Below are positions 33,308-44,386 of a stretch of 64,000 bases of DNA, in pieces. This DNA comes from Zanthoxylum bungeanum (taxonomy: Eukaryota > Streptophyta > Magnoliopsida > Sapindales > Rutaceae): assembly GCA_019454045.1 (NCBI GenBank), contig SKCR01047719.1:62001-126000 (forward strand), read 5' to 3'. Within the stretch, counting starts at the first letter, position 1; the number at the start of each line of letters is the position of its first letter. Under the pieces are notes generated by a model, which ran no database searches, was not told the origin of the DNA, and saw nothing but the letters and a program-made list of their open reading frames with translations. The position numbers and the translations under genes are program-made.

Positions 33308-35361
33308 CCTTTGGCGTCGCGACGCCTAACGTGCGCCGAACAGTGCTAATGTGCACCGGGTCCATAAGTCAGAATCTGAGAAGAGTTTGACTTTACTAAC
33401 GTGCACCGTGCCACATGTCACCATCACAACCGATCTGCTAACGTGCGTCGTGCCACGTGTCATCATCCTACGGTGCCGACATTCGCCATCGCCACGTGTC
33501 ACTCCACATGTCAGCCACATCATCATCCACTTCACCGGTTGACCGAGTCAAAATTCCATATCATCGCCACATCATCATCAACCAATCACAGCGTGCCACG
33601 TGTCATCATTCTATGGTGCCGACAGTCACAATCGCCACATCAGCGCCACGTCAGCTCAATTATTGACTCACTTATCAGCCAATCACGAGCCGCCACGTGT
33701 CACAATAATTGAGCACCCAACCACCTTGCCACGTGTCATCTTATCACCTTATCCAGAATCTGAAGTGACGAACCAGAAGCTGCCACGTCGACAATGTCCC
33801 GCGTCGCGCCGTGAGCTGGGCGTCACGACGCCCGACCCCTATTGACGCCTATAAATTCAGCTCGATGTCAGAATTTAAATCATGCATTCCTTGAGTTTTG
33901 TAAGGACTTTAAGGATTGCATATTCTGTGTTTAAGTTTTTGTAATTTAAATTTAGCATTTTTTTCTTTCAGTATTTTTAATTATGCACTTTTACTTTTTG
34001 TAATAAAATTTAATTTAATTTTATTTTTCTTCTTTTATGTTCAGTAGTTAATTTACTGCTGGGGTAAATGTGATTCTTTTTACTTTTATAATTTAGATTA
34101 ATCTCCCTTAATTATAATTTATAAATTATTTAAAACCTGACTTAATAAGGATACCGCTATATTGGTCGGTTGGTAATTATTTTTAAACTGGTTTTAACCT
34201 GACTTAATGAGGATACCGCCTGGTTGGTCCGTTGGTAATTAATTATTAATTTGACTTAATCAGGATACCACCTATATGGCTGGTTGGTAAATATCACACA
34301 GATTTATATATTATAATAAGAGAGATTTCTAAATTAGAAATAGTAAAGGTAGATTAATCTCACTTCAATTATAATATGGAAATTATGATTTAATAATATG
34401 AATTAAAAGTTGATTCCGCCTCAATGACTGGTTTTAATTATGTAACATAATGTGACACCGCCTATATGGCTGGTCTTTAGGTGACAGATAATTACCGCCT
34501 ATATGGCTGGTTTATGGATAAATAATAACACCGCCTTTATGGCTAGTTCAACTTAATTGGATAATACATGCAATTACCATATTATAATAATTTGAGATTT
34601 CTGAAAGTGGATCCTCTAACCCCAGTATTTTATTTTATTCTAAGGAAGTGATGAAACACAATATTCACATTTAATAATTGATTTTCTTTTTATGGGTAAA
34701 TTCCTTAGTTTACTTATTAAGTCTTAAGCTTAATGCTTCTTGTTGTCTGATCACCAATAAGATTGATGTGGTAAATTTAAAATGAACTAGACATAGGGAT
34801 TTTAGGTTTCAGCCTTAGATTCAATAGCCCACGATTTTCCTTGAGGATAGATAACCCTTTAATAGATTTCCTTACAGGATAGACATATACCTGTCGGGCG
34901 GGGGTAGCTATAATTGGAACTTAATCTTAATGAATCCAGGTAATTTGGTTGACATAGACATATGGTTTAATTGGGTTATACTGGGTATTTGCGTCTGACC
35001 ATCGACAGAGGCTTTTGCATATTTTTGTGTTACATGCTAGCAAACTAATTTATTACACATAGATAAGAGAATAAATTCATCTTTATATTTATATTTGTGG
35101 AGTCACGACCCTAGATCTTTAAGTCTTTTCTTTTATTTTCCTTAATATTTTCTTTTATGTTTATTTTTATTTTAATTAGCAAATCCACATTCAACCAACC
35201 AAAAGCAATCAAATCTCTTCTCCCTATAATTAGATACATGTAAATAAATAGTATCAATAATTAATAACAACATTAGGAATTAAGTCCTCGTGGGATCGAT
35301 ATTTTTATACTACTTGAACGATACGTGCGCTTGCGTTATACATGTGTGTTTACGCCGGTCA
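33308..35361 (+). mobile_element. A1: right LTR, main part
   Basis: This is the continuation of the A1 3' LTR after G2. It carries the same G-box cluster (CACGTG at about 33457, 33497, 33597, 33696 and 33729), a TATA box in CGCCTATAAATTC near 33846, and the CCGCCTATATGGCTGG block (34150-34560). It ends in CGCCGGTCA followed by TATAA. Open frames at 33326-33845 are translations of the motif cluster. Confidence 0.85.
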
Positions 35362-35366
35362 TATAA

Positions 35367-36801
35367 CCATCACTATACGTATAATATCCATGTCTAACTA
35401 CAAACTTACATACGTATTCTTATGATGAACATAATCCTTTATATCAACAAATAAATCCATTGTCATGGCCATAAGTGACAAATAATCATACATGTTCTTA
35501 TGATGTTGATAGTCCGAAATCTGTCAACCTCTGTCATTATTCAAAATAGAAAACGTAAAACGATATCTTTCAAAAACCATTTCGAAAATACATTTGAAAA
35601 ACTCTTTTGCTGTAAACAAAATCAGTTTCAAAATCCATTATCGTAAAACCATATCGAGCATCCAACATAACTCACTAAACGAAACATAAACGAGCGCCCA
35701 ATGCCTGAATCGCACGCATAGATCGGACAATGAACAAAATAATCTCCTATCGAAAGAGGGTCAGGTCGGCCCACTGCAGTTGGGAAAACCCATATACGAG
35801 CATCACGAAGGGTCAAAAATATAAAATCATCAAGCACCGTGACAGAAACATATAATATCATATCATATCATATAATATCAAAAATCATCAAGCACCCTGG
35901 CAGAAACATATCATATCATATCATGTAATTCTTTTGAAATCATTTTCCCAATAAAACATAAATATGTGTAAATCAAAATAAATCGTTGATGCAAAGTTTT
36001 CAAAATACATATCGATCATCCACTGCTCAATCGCGGGCATAGACCGGACAGTATACGGACAATGCCGACAGCGTAGTGGGCCAGCTTTTTTCTGATGGTC
36101 TGGACCCCATAACGAGCGCCCCGGGGGCCAATCCGGAACGAAACATATACGAACACCACGGAGGGTCAAAACATAAATCATCAAGCACCGTGGCCGAAAT
36201 AGATTTTCGAGCATCTCGGCGAAAACAAGTTTTATAGTTTAAAAATATCTAAATCATTTTCAAGCACTGAGACGGAAACATAACGATAAATCTAAAAACA
36301 TGAAAACGTTAATCAAACATCGAGGCCGAAATATTTTCTTTATTCTTTTATAATTAAAATCAAAATATCTGAAAACTTTCTTTCTTTCTTTCATTCTTCT
36401 TTCCTTTCCTTTTTCTTTTCAAAACACTTTTGTGCCAAAAATCAAATACCAAGTTTTCAAAACATGGTTTAAAATATCAATTCACAATTAAGACTATCAA
36501 CATCATAGAATCTCTCGTACCTCAAACACCTTGTATTCACATTAGTTACAAATACATATATCTATATAAACCACATACTTTTAACTTAATGTACCTAAAC
36601 ACATATACACATACATATACAAAAAATCCAAATCATTCATATCAATAAAAATCATAGCACGTCATACCCTATAACAGAAATCAAATCAAATAACAAACAT
36701 ATGACTTATATGCTCTATATGTAACAAAAAACTTACTCAGACGATCAGATACCTTGTAGCAGCAGTCACCGACACCCTAAACATTGCTCTGATACCACAA
36801 C
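35367..36801 (-). mobile_element. E1: right internal remnant with primer site
   Basis: About 1.4 kb lies between A1 and the E1 5' LTR. It contains diverged repeats around CATCAAGCACCGTGGC (35835, 35885, 36178, 36265), and a run ATCATATCATATCATA near 35865. No gag frame was found, although the 5' leader and gag would be expected here in minus orientation. The right edge holds the primer site. Confidence 0.6.
36783..36797 (-). other. E1 primer-binding site (tRNA-iMet, perfect)
   Basis: On the minus strand this reads TGGTATCAGAGCAAT, the canonical initiator-tRNA-Met primer site, four bases from the LTR at 36802. It defines E1 as a minus-strand element. Confidence 0.88.
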
Positions 36802-39024
36802 TGTAACACCCCGCCAGAGATAGGATGCAACCGGCAAGATACAAGATTGACCCATCTCCGTAAGCCTCTAAATTTAGGAAAATTTGGCATGATGTATCCT
36901 AAAACTGGACAACCTGGATCGCAGCCCAGCATCAAAGGCAATCCAAAAATACTCCAAATAAATAAAATGACCTCAGGTCCACACAAATCTCATCAAAATC
37001 ATACCCTAAGGGCTCCTCCCACACTATCTATCAAAACTCAAGGGCACTGTGCCCACCATATCATAAACAATCAAAACTTTAACTTATTAATAAAAAAAAC
37101 ATGCTTAGCACGATAAATAAAACAATAAATCAGATATCCTAATCTTCTAAAACTTTTCCCAGGATACTAGCGAGGGTGACTGCCGCTTGGGTGATCCACG
37201 TCTCGAGCATGACTTCCAAAGCCGAAGTGGTTGTCCCATCTGGTAGCCAACCTGTAAAACTAGCAAACTGGTTTGGTGTGAGTTATAAAACTCGGTAAGT
37301 AACCATGCTCATACAACCAACAAAACATAAAGTTAAACATACTAGAAACTTTCTAGCATTACCAAGTTACAAATTCAGCTTTTAACTAAGCCTTTATCTA
37401 TCACATATGCAAACTCTCATATCTGTTTACATATATATGTGTCAATCTAAAAATCAAAACATCCTAAGAACGCAAAGCAAAACTCGAATGGCATGGAGTA
37501 TATCGTTTACTATCAAATTCACTTTAATCAAATGACATGTGAAATCATACATATATACTTTTATCACAAATATCCATCTTTGTAATATTATCAAAACGAC
37601 AAATCCAATAAGCTTCCTTCAATTTGATTACAACTTTCTTTCACTTACTTTAATCACGATAAGCTTATAATAGCTTTACATTCGGGATTCATATGCATTT
37701 ACACATACGTATAACATCTTTCTCTTATATTCATGCAAACACACTTTCAGAATTCTTACACATACATTCATACCAATATAACTTATCAAACACGCTTTAC
37801 ATCTGATATTCACATCTGTTTTCAAATCATTCATTCATTTTATATAAGCATACACTATATATATATATTACGAGTTCTATCATACACATACATACACTCG
37901 GACATACGTGCAATCATCATTCAACCAACCACGAAGCACAAATAACAACCAATTTATCACAAAGCATATAATCATACAACACACATATAAGGCTGGCTTA
38001 TGCATACAATGCTCGTACGAGACTCATTACCTATTTTAAAATAGGTATGAGATGAATATCGTCCGAACAGATTCCTAACCAGCCCGGCTACTCAACACGA
38101 TATTATCAACCAATTAACATACACACGTGCACACATATCACGTGACACAATCTCGCATACACAACACATACATGTCAAATATTGTTTATCATCCGATATA
38201 CATACGTATATACATCAAACATATGAACATACTTATCCCTTCGAATTCTGATACCGTTGGCTTTAACAATCTAGCTGTGTTTTAATTTTCATTCAAATGC
38301 ACTTTATCTCCAGAATTCTTATTAGAAACATTCATTTATAGACATATTCATTCGTACACGTACTTTACCCATTAAAGAGTTTAGATTGTACCAAATTTAG
38401 AAAATATGATTTGTTCCATTTACCGATTCCGTATACCCAATCTATACATATCTTAACATGATATGCATATACGTATACATGCTTATATAGTTATATATTT
38501 ACATAATGTATACATATCGTTATCAATTCTTACACTTTCATACATCCATACATTCACACAAACATTGAGCTCATTTTATACTTTATTTCATATCATATCA
38601 GTAACAAAGTTCCATACCTGTTGTGGTCGTTTATCCTTACTACGTGTAACCTCGAACTATGTTTTCAAGAATATCTCTTATTTATTCTCGTCTTAACCTA
38701 AATACGTCAATCATATATATATTTAAAACATCAATAAATTATTCAAACACTCATTGCATGAGTTACTTACCTGGCTTCGCGAGCACTTCAGGTCATAGTT
38801 AAGTCTGCCAAAACAAACGGTGAAATGCCGTCAGAAACACGACTTACAGAGTTCTCGACTAAACTACGATAAAATCTCGGATCTTTCCGGAATAACCAAA
38901 TTAAGTCTCTCGGATCTTTCCGGAATAACCAAATTAAGTCTGATTTCAATACTTTCAGTTTCAATAATCTTAAAACACCATTACAAAAAATTCCAACAGT
39001 GTTCCAAAAATTCCGAATATTATA
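36802..39024 (-). mobile_element. E1: right (5') LTR
   Basis: The 2223-bp LTR is paired with 11336-13517. Unlike the left copy it carries a 33-bp tandem duplication (about 38876-38941, unit beginning CTCGGATCTTTCCGG). The 18-bp palindrome recurs at 38029-38046. CATA-rich simple sequence fills 37680-38710. No gene is present. Confidence 0.85.
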
Positions 39025-39029
39025 GTTGT

Positions 39030-39854
39030 TTAAACTAAATATAATTGTTGATGCCATTATTAATGAAATAAATAAAACTTCTACTTACTTGCTCAAGTTA
39101 ATTTTAAATCTTTGCATATAATGGTTAATCTTGATTTGTTGCCTAATAGTACAAAGGATAATATGCATAAATATGAAACATGTGTTGAATCAAAGTTTGC
39201 TAGCAAATCATATAAATTTATGATTAAAAGATCAAATGAATTGTTAGGATTAATTCATACACATTTGTATGATTTTAAATCGATACCAAGTCATGGAGTA
39301 AATAATTACTACATTACTTTCATAGATGATAATAGTAAATATTATTATGTTTATTTAATACATAGCAAAGACGAAACTTTGAATATATTCAAGACATATA
39401 AAGATGAGGTGGAAAACTAATTAGACAAGCAGAGCAAAATACTGTAATCTGATAGAGAATGAGAATATCAATCTAATACCTTTACAGAATTTTGTGCTTC
39501 CAATGAAATAATTTATCAAACAACAGCACCTTGCACTCCTCAACAGAATGGGATAATTGAACGCAAAAATAGAACATTAAAGAATATGATAAATTTTATG
39601 CTTAATAGTTCTGGTTTACCACATAATATGTGGGGTGACGTTTTGCTTACTGCTAACACCATCTTGAACAGAATTCCACCAAAGAAGAGTGATCAATCTC
39701 TATATGAAAAATGGAAGAAAATTCCACCGACTTATAAAATCCTGAAAGTGTGGGATTGCCTAGCAAATGTTCAAATTCCTTTGTCTAAAAGAGTTAAACT
39801 TAAACCTAAAACTATTGACTGTATGTTTATTGGATATGCCAATAATAGTGCAGC
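39030..39854 (+). pseudogene. C1 integrase fragment
   Basis: Sequence resumes exactly where the protease-side piece stopped, reading FKLNIIVDAIINEINKTSTY. The pre-integrase region (NLDLLPNSTKDNMHKYETCV) is followed by the copia integrase core: LGLIHTHLYDFKSIPSHG, YYITFIDDNSKYYYVYLIHS (catalytic Asp), an interrupted SDRE region, then TPQQNGIIERKNRTLKNM (catalytic Glu). After this come HNMWGDVLLTANTILNRIPP and KPKTIDCMFIGYANNSA. Stops occur at about 39418 and 39443. The piece ends at GCAGC where the 3.6-kb solo LTR is inserted. Confidence 0.88.
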
Positions 39855-42800
39855 TGTAGGCACTGCATTTTTGCATGTAAGACCCGATGATGAGTCTCAT
39901 TTGGAGGCACTACCTTTTAAGTTGCGAGAGTCGCGGGAAACGGACGTCGGAAGGGAACCAGTATTTTTGTTAGATTTTAGTCGCTTGTTTAGCTTCAGGC
40001 TCGCTTGTTGGACCTCCGTTTTAAAACTTAACCTTAGCCCAAGCCCATTAAATCACATCCAATAATAATTAAAATATTTAAAATATATGTCACAAATTAA
40101 ATTAAATTAAAATTAATTTAAACCAAATGAAATTAAATTAAATAACTAAATTGAAATTAAATTAAATAACTAAATTGAACCAATTAAATTAAATAATTAA
40201 TTAAAATCTAAATTAAGTTAAACCAATTAAATTAAATCTAAATTAAATTAAACTAATATTTAATTAAAATCTAATACCAAAATTAAAATGAATCACTTCC
40301 TAATTTAATAAATCACTCACCAATTTAAAATATTTACTCACCTAATTAAAAAATTAAATGCCTAAATAAAACAAATATCATGCCTAATTAAAAGTCAATC
40401 AAATATATAACCTTCCTAAACAAACAAATCATGTCCCCAATTAATTGATTTTCTTTCCTTTTAAATCCATGCAAACCCTAACCCTAATTGACAACTATAA
40501 AACACACACTAATTGAAACCCTAAGAGGCCACAACCCACACAGCCGAGTAACAGACCATGCAACCCTCTTCCTCTCTCACGTCCCTCTCTCTTTCTATAT
40601 AAACAAATTGAAACCCTAAAATCAGAGGTCGATCAAAGCAAAAACACCACCTTCACAGTCCCCCTAGCTTGGACGGCAATAACAAAAAATAATAAACACG
40701 ACCCCCACCAAACAATTCCTTCATATTGCCACAAATCTGCCTTCCACACATCAACCACACTGCCCATCTCACGACTAAACTACCTTCACATCACCCCACC
40801 AAAATAACCGACTAAACACACTGCCATATCCCTTACTCTTCACGCACACGAACAACACAAGCCATTTCATGCCTAAGATCCCTTCACTCAATCCGCCTGC
40901 CACCATCACGCAATTTACCCCTTCATTCAACGACACAATACCATTAACGCCACTGCCCCTACTCTATCAGCCCCTCACATGTACTGACCAAACAACTCCA
41001 CGCCACACAGCCCTCAAAGACACGCATTTGACCCCACTCATCAGCCAAGACTTCACGACCAAATAGCCACATAACTTCATCAACCCTATCTGCCATTCAA
41101 CACCACATGCCCTCAACAGATCACGCGTAGCACCCACAATCAAAGCAGCCATTATCACATAAGTCTCCACTCACGGCCATAAGTAATAAACTAGCCCACA
41201 AACTGCCCTTAACCAACCAACAAATCAGTGCACGAAATTCTCTCCAAATAGTCCAGAAAACTGCACTAAATCAACCCCACAAACTACCCAGTAAAATAGT
41301 CCAGAAACCGCCCAAAACAGTCCCTAAAACACCCAAAACAATCCCTTAAACAACCAAAAATAGTAACCAGAAACTGCAGTCCAAAACAGAAGGAAACGGA
41401 GTGAAAAAAATAACCAAAACAGCGAGCTAAGATGTTAATCCAGTGAACCGGAAGAGTTGCGGAGCGATAGCCCTTCCGACGGCCGTGAAACGCGAGTCCG
41501 AAAGTCGACATAAAAGGTTAGACCTGAGGGTACTTTTCCTATTATTTCCATCTATATTTTTTAATTGTTTTATTCATTTTTTTTATCGCATGAGAGTCGT
41601 TTATTGATGCATGATTGTGGCCCTTGGATAAAATGAAAAGTGTGTCGCCTCTCGTGGTATGTAGGATGGAAACCCGGACATAAATTTCATAGCCAATTCC
41701 GAATGGACGGTAGTATGATCTGTACTCGGGATACAACTCCACGTACCACTTGAGTAAACGGTGCATATTTTGTTTAATTTCTGCATGTTATTCATTTGTG
41801 TAATGATGTGATCGAGCGCATGGGCTTAGTAAGTTGGATTAAAGGTCCCCTATTTTGAGGGGTTAAAACCCTTTACCATGATGTTTTGCCGCGCCGATTG
41901 ATGTATATTTGGTTGAATGTAAGATGTGTTCAATCGGGTATACGAAGTTCGATATTATTGTTTTTTTATTTTTACATGCATGATGTGATCGAGCGCATGG
42001 GCTTAGTAAGTTCGATTAAAGGTCCCCTATTTTGAGGGGTTAAAACCCTTTATCACGATGCTTTGCCACACCGATCGATGAATACTCGGTTGAATGTAAG
42101 ATGTGTTCAATCGGGTATATGAAGTCCGATATTATTATCTTTATTGTTTATATGCATGATGTGATCGAGCGCATGGGCTTAGTAAGTTGGATTAAAGGTC
42201 CCCTATTTAACCCTTTATCACGATGCTTTGCCGCGCAGATCGATGTATACTCGGTTGAATGTAAGATGTGTTCAATCGGGTATACGAAGTCCGATATTAT
42301 TATCTTTATTGTTTATATTCATGATGTGATCGAGCGTATGGGCTTAGTAAGTTGGATTAAAGGTCCTCTTTTTTGAGGGGTTAAAACCTTTTACCACGAT
42401 GCTTTGCCACGCCGGTTGATGTATATTCGGTTGAATGTAAGAGGTCTTCAATCGGGTATACGAAGTCCGATATCATTGCCTTTACTTTTTATATATGTAT
42501 TGTGTTGATTGCGCATGGGCTTAGTAAGTGCGATTAAAGGTCCTCTATTTTGAGAGGTTAAAATCCTTTACCACGATGTTTTGCCACGCTTTTAGCCGTT
42601 ATTATTTGTTAGGTGTCATCTATTCATCCGTTCATATATGTGTCATGTTTTTTACTGCATTTTGGAGGTCACTATTGTAACCCCGTTCGAACGCATTCCG
42701 GAACGCTGCACGAACGCACATTTTCTGTCTGGTCCTGTTCGAACGCGTTATCAAATGCTATACGAACGCGAACCTTCTGTTTACCGTTCGAACGCGTATA

Positions 42801-43455
42801 CGAACGCCGCACGAACGTTAATACACTGAATTGAGTCATTTTCATCACATGTCATGTATAATCGTTTCTTAGGGGATTTCTCTTATATCATGTAATCAAT
42901 CACATTATTTGTATCTCGGCGTCTATCTGTTTGATGTGTTCATAAGATGGTATTCAAGCATGATTAGGTCATTAGTATGTTACTTGGTTTTTAGGCATGA
43001 TTTAGCCTATTTGGTTGTTTATTTTCAAGCATGATTAATCGTTTTGTTTTGCGTTTGGAATTTGCATTATGTTTAGGTTGTTCTTTGTTTTCCGCGTTAT
43101 ATGATCGAAGTATGTTCATGAGATTGCCGTGTGCTATTGTTTGTTTGCCTTTGTGATGATTACTTTCAGGCATGTGAACTTAGAAGCATAATTATCCTTG
43201 GAAATATGTTGCTCAGGCTTGGTTAGATATTGCACAAATCATTTTATTACAAGTGGCATAAGTATGGGACCATTCCGAACCCAACGGTTTGAGGTCTTCC
43301 CTTGCGAGGGGTGAGTGCGGCCTTAAATATTTGTCCCGGTTCACACCGGGTGGCGACTCCATTATTCTCCGGTTTAGTCCCCCGCGGGCTACTCCGTACT
43401 CCCAATCGGGCCGGGAGACCGGGACAGCATGCGTCGCCCAGTTTGTGTTTCCACA
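39855..43455 (+). mobile_element. Solo LTR-like insertion, 3.6 kb (Tat/Ogre-type suspected)
   Basis: The insertion starts TGTAGGCACTGC and ends TTTGTGTTTCCACA, and is flanked by perfect GCAGC duplications (39850-39854, 43456-43460). Removing it restores the C1 frame (SAAYRFLV). No second terminal repeat, primer site or coding region is seen inside, so a solo LTR is the simplest reading. From left to right it has an AT-rich AAATTAAATT block (40070-40400), a C-rich, G-poor block (40500-41400), five ~176-bp tandem repeats (41805-42595), a GTTCGAACGCG cluster (42680-42810) and a GC-rich end with GGTGGCGACTCC (43350). Size and end motifs recall Tat/Ogre LTRs; that placement is tentative. Confidence 0.7.
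41805..42595. repeat. Five ~176-bp tandem repeats in the solo LTR
   Basis: Units begin near GATGTGATCGAGCGCATGGG at 41805, 41982, 42158 and 42323, with a diverged fifth near 42500. Spacing is 177, 176, 165 and about 177 bp. Each contains TTAGTAAGTTGGATTAAAGG, an ACCCTTTA(C/T)CA segment and TGTTCAATCGGGTATA. Copy three lacks ~11 bp (the TTTGAGGGGTTAAAA region), which explains the 165-bp spacing. Confidence 0.88.
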
Positions 43456-43460
43456 GCAGC

Positions 43461-44386
43461 ATACCGATTTCTAGTCATTAAATTTGAAATTTCGGATATC
43501 CAAGTGAATATCATTATTGAGTCTAATAATTTTGAATGGTTTGAGCACATATTTCTTTATAAGGATAGACTTGTTAAAAATAAATGAAAAGTTCTTGGAT
43601 TTAGTCACGAGAATGGTGTTGATGTTGCCTCTTCATCTGGTGTTAAAGATAATGACTTGAAACTAAATAAATCAACATCACCTCTCCAAGAGAAAGAGTT
43701 AGAACCTAGAAGAGGAAAACGAATCAAGGTAGCAAAAGATTTTGGACCTAATTTTTTAACTTTTCTCACCGAAGCTAAACCTCAAACATATAAAAAGGCC
43801 ATGACTTCGTCTGAATCTATTTATTGAAAGGAAGCAATAAATAGCAAAGTAAAATTCATTCTACAAAAGCATACATGAGAGTTAGTAGATTTACTATATG
43901 GGTGCAAAACGATTGGTTACAAGTGGATTTTTAAAAAGAATTTGATACCTGATGGTACAATTGATAAATGCAAAACTCACTTAGTAGCTAAAGGATATCA
44001 TCAAAAATAAAGGCTTGATTGCATTGACACATACTCGTCAGTAAATAAAATAACATCTATAAGGATGTTAATTATGATTGCATTAATTTATAATTTGGAA
44101 ATATATCAAATGGATGTAAAAACTTTATTCTTAAATGGTGAGTTAGATGAAAAAAATTTATATGGGATAACCTGAAGGGTTTATAACAAAATGACAAGAG
44201 AAAAAAATATGTAAACTGGTAAAATCACTTTATGGACTTAAAAAAGCACCCAAATAATGGCATGAGAAACTTGATCATACAATGTTATCATATGGATTTC
44301 GGATCAATGAATGTGATAAATGTGTTTACATCAAGAAAATGAGTAATGGTTCATATGTCATTGTATGTTTGTATGTTGATGGTATG
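43461..44386 (+). pseudogene. C1 integrase end and N-terminal reverse transcriptase
   Basis: It resumes AYRFLVIKFEISDIQVN and passes through a linker (PRRGKRIKVAKDFGP-like). It enters RT with YKWIFKKNLIPDGTIDKCKT, HLVAKGYHQK and LEIYQMDVKTLFLNGELDE (first catalytic Asp). Further on are KSLYGLKKAPK and the start of the catalytic box, read as CLYVDG. Many stops and frameshifts are present. A2 has inserted at GTATG, directly within the YVDD-type box; the second Asp is already Gly (GGT). Confidence 0.85.

Larger units (their letters stand above)
14071..35361 (+). mobile_element. A1: Athila/Tat-related non-autonomous element nested in E1
   Basis: A1 has LTRs of about 2.2 kb with TGATGAGTGG...CGCTGGTCA (left) and CGCCGGTCA (right) ends. 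A perfect tRNA-Asp primer site follows the left LTR, and a polypurine tract AGGTTTGGGGGTG precedes the right LTR. The exact 5-bp target duplication TATAA is at 14066-14070 and 35362-35366. Its own internal sequence encodes only a gag-derived ORF (16388-16859); no protease, RT or integrase is visible. Its internal region is split by copia element C2 and its right LTR by gypsy element G2. It is the same family as A0 and A2 but in the opposite orientation. Confidence 0.9.
11336..39024 (-). mobile_element. E1: gypsy-type LTR element nested in C1
   Basis: Two LTRs of 2.18 and 2.22 kb flank about 2 kb of own internal sequence plus the nested A1. Termini are TGTAACACCCCGC...TATTACA on the plus strand. 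The flanks GCTGT (11331-11335) and GTTGT (39025-39029) differ at one base and are the target duplication. Removing the element rejoins C1 in frame. The primer site next to the right LTR is on the minus strand, so the right LTR is the 5' LTR. Neither internal remnant carries recognisable gag or pol, so E1 is non-autonomous or heavily deleted. Terminal motifs and the iMet primer suggest a chromovirus-like gypsy lineage; this is inference. Confidence 0.8.

Noticed and set aside
41805..42595. CRISPR-like array
   Set aside because: Units of ~176 bp are contiguous tandem repeats without spacers, within a plant LTR.
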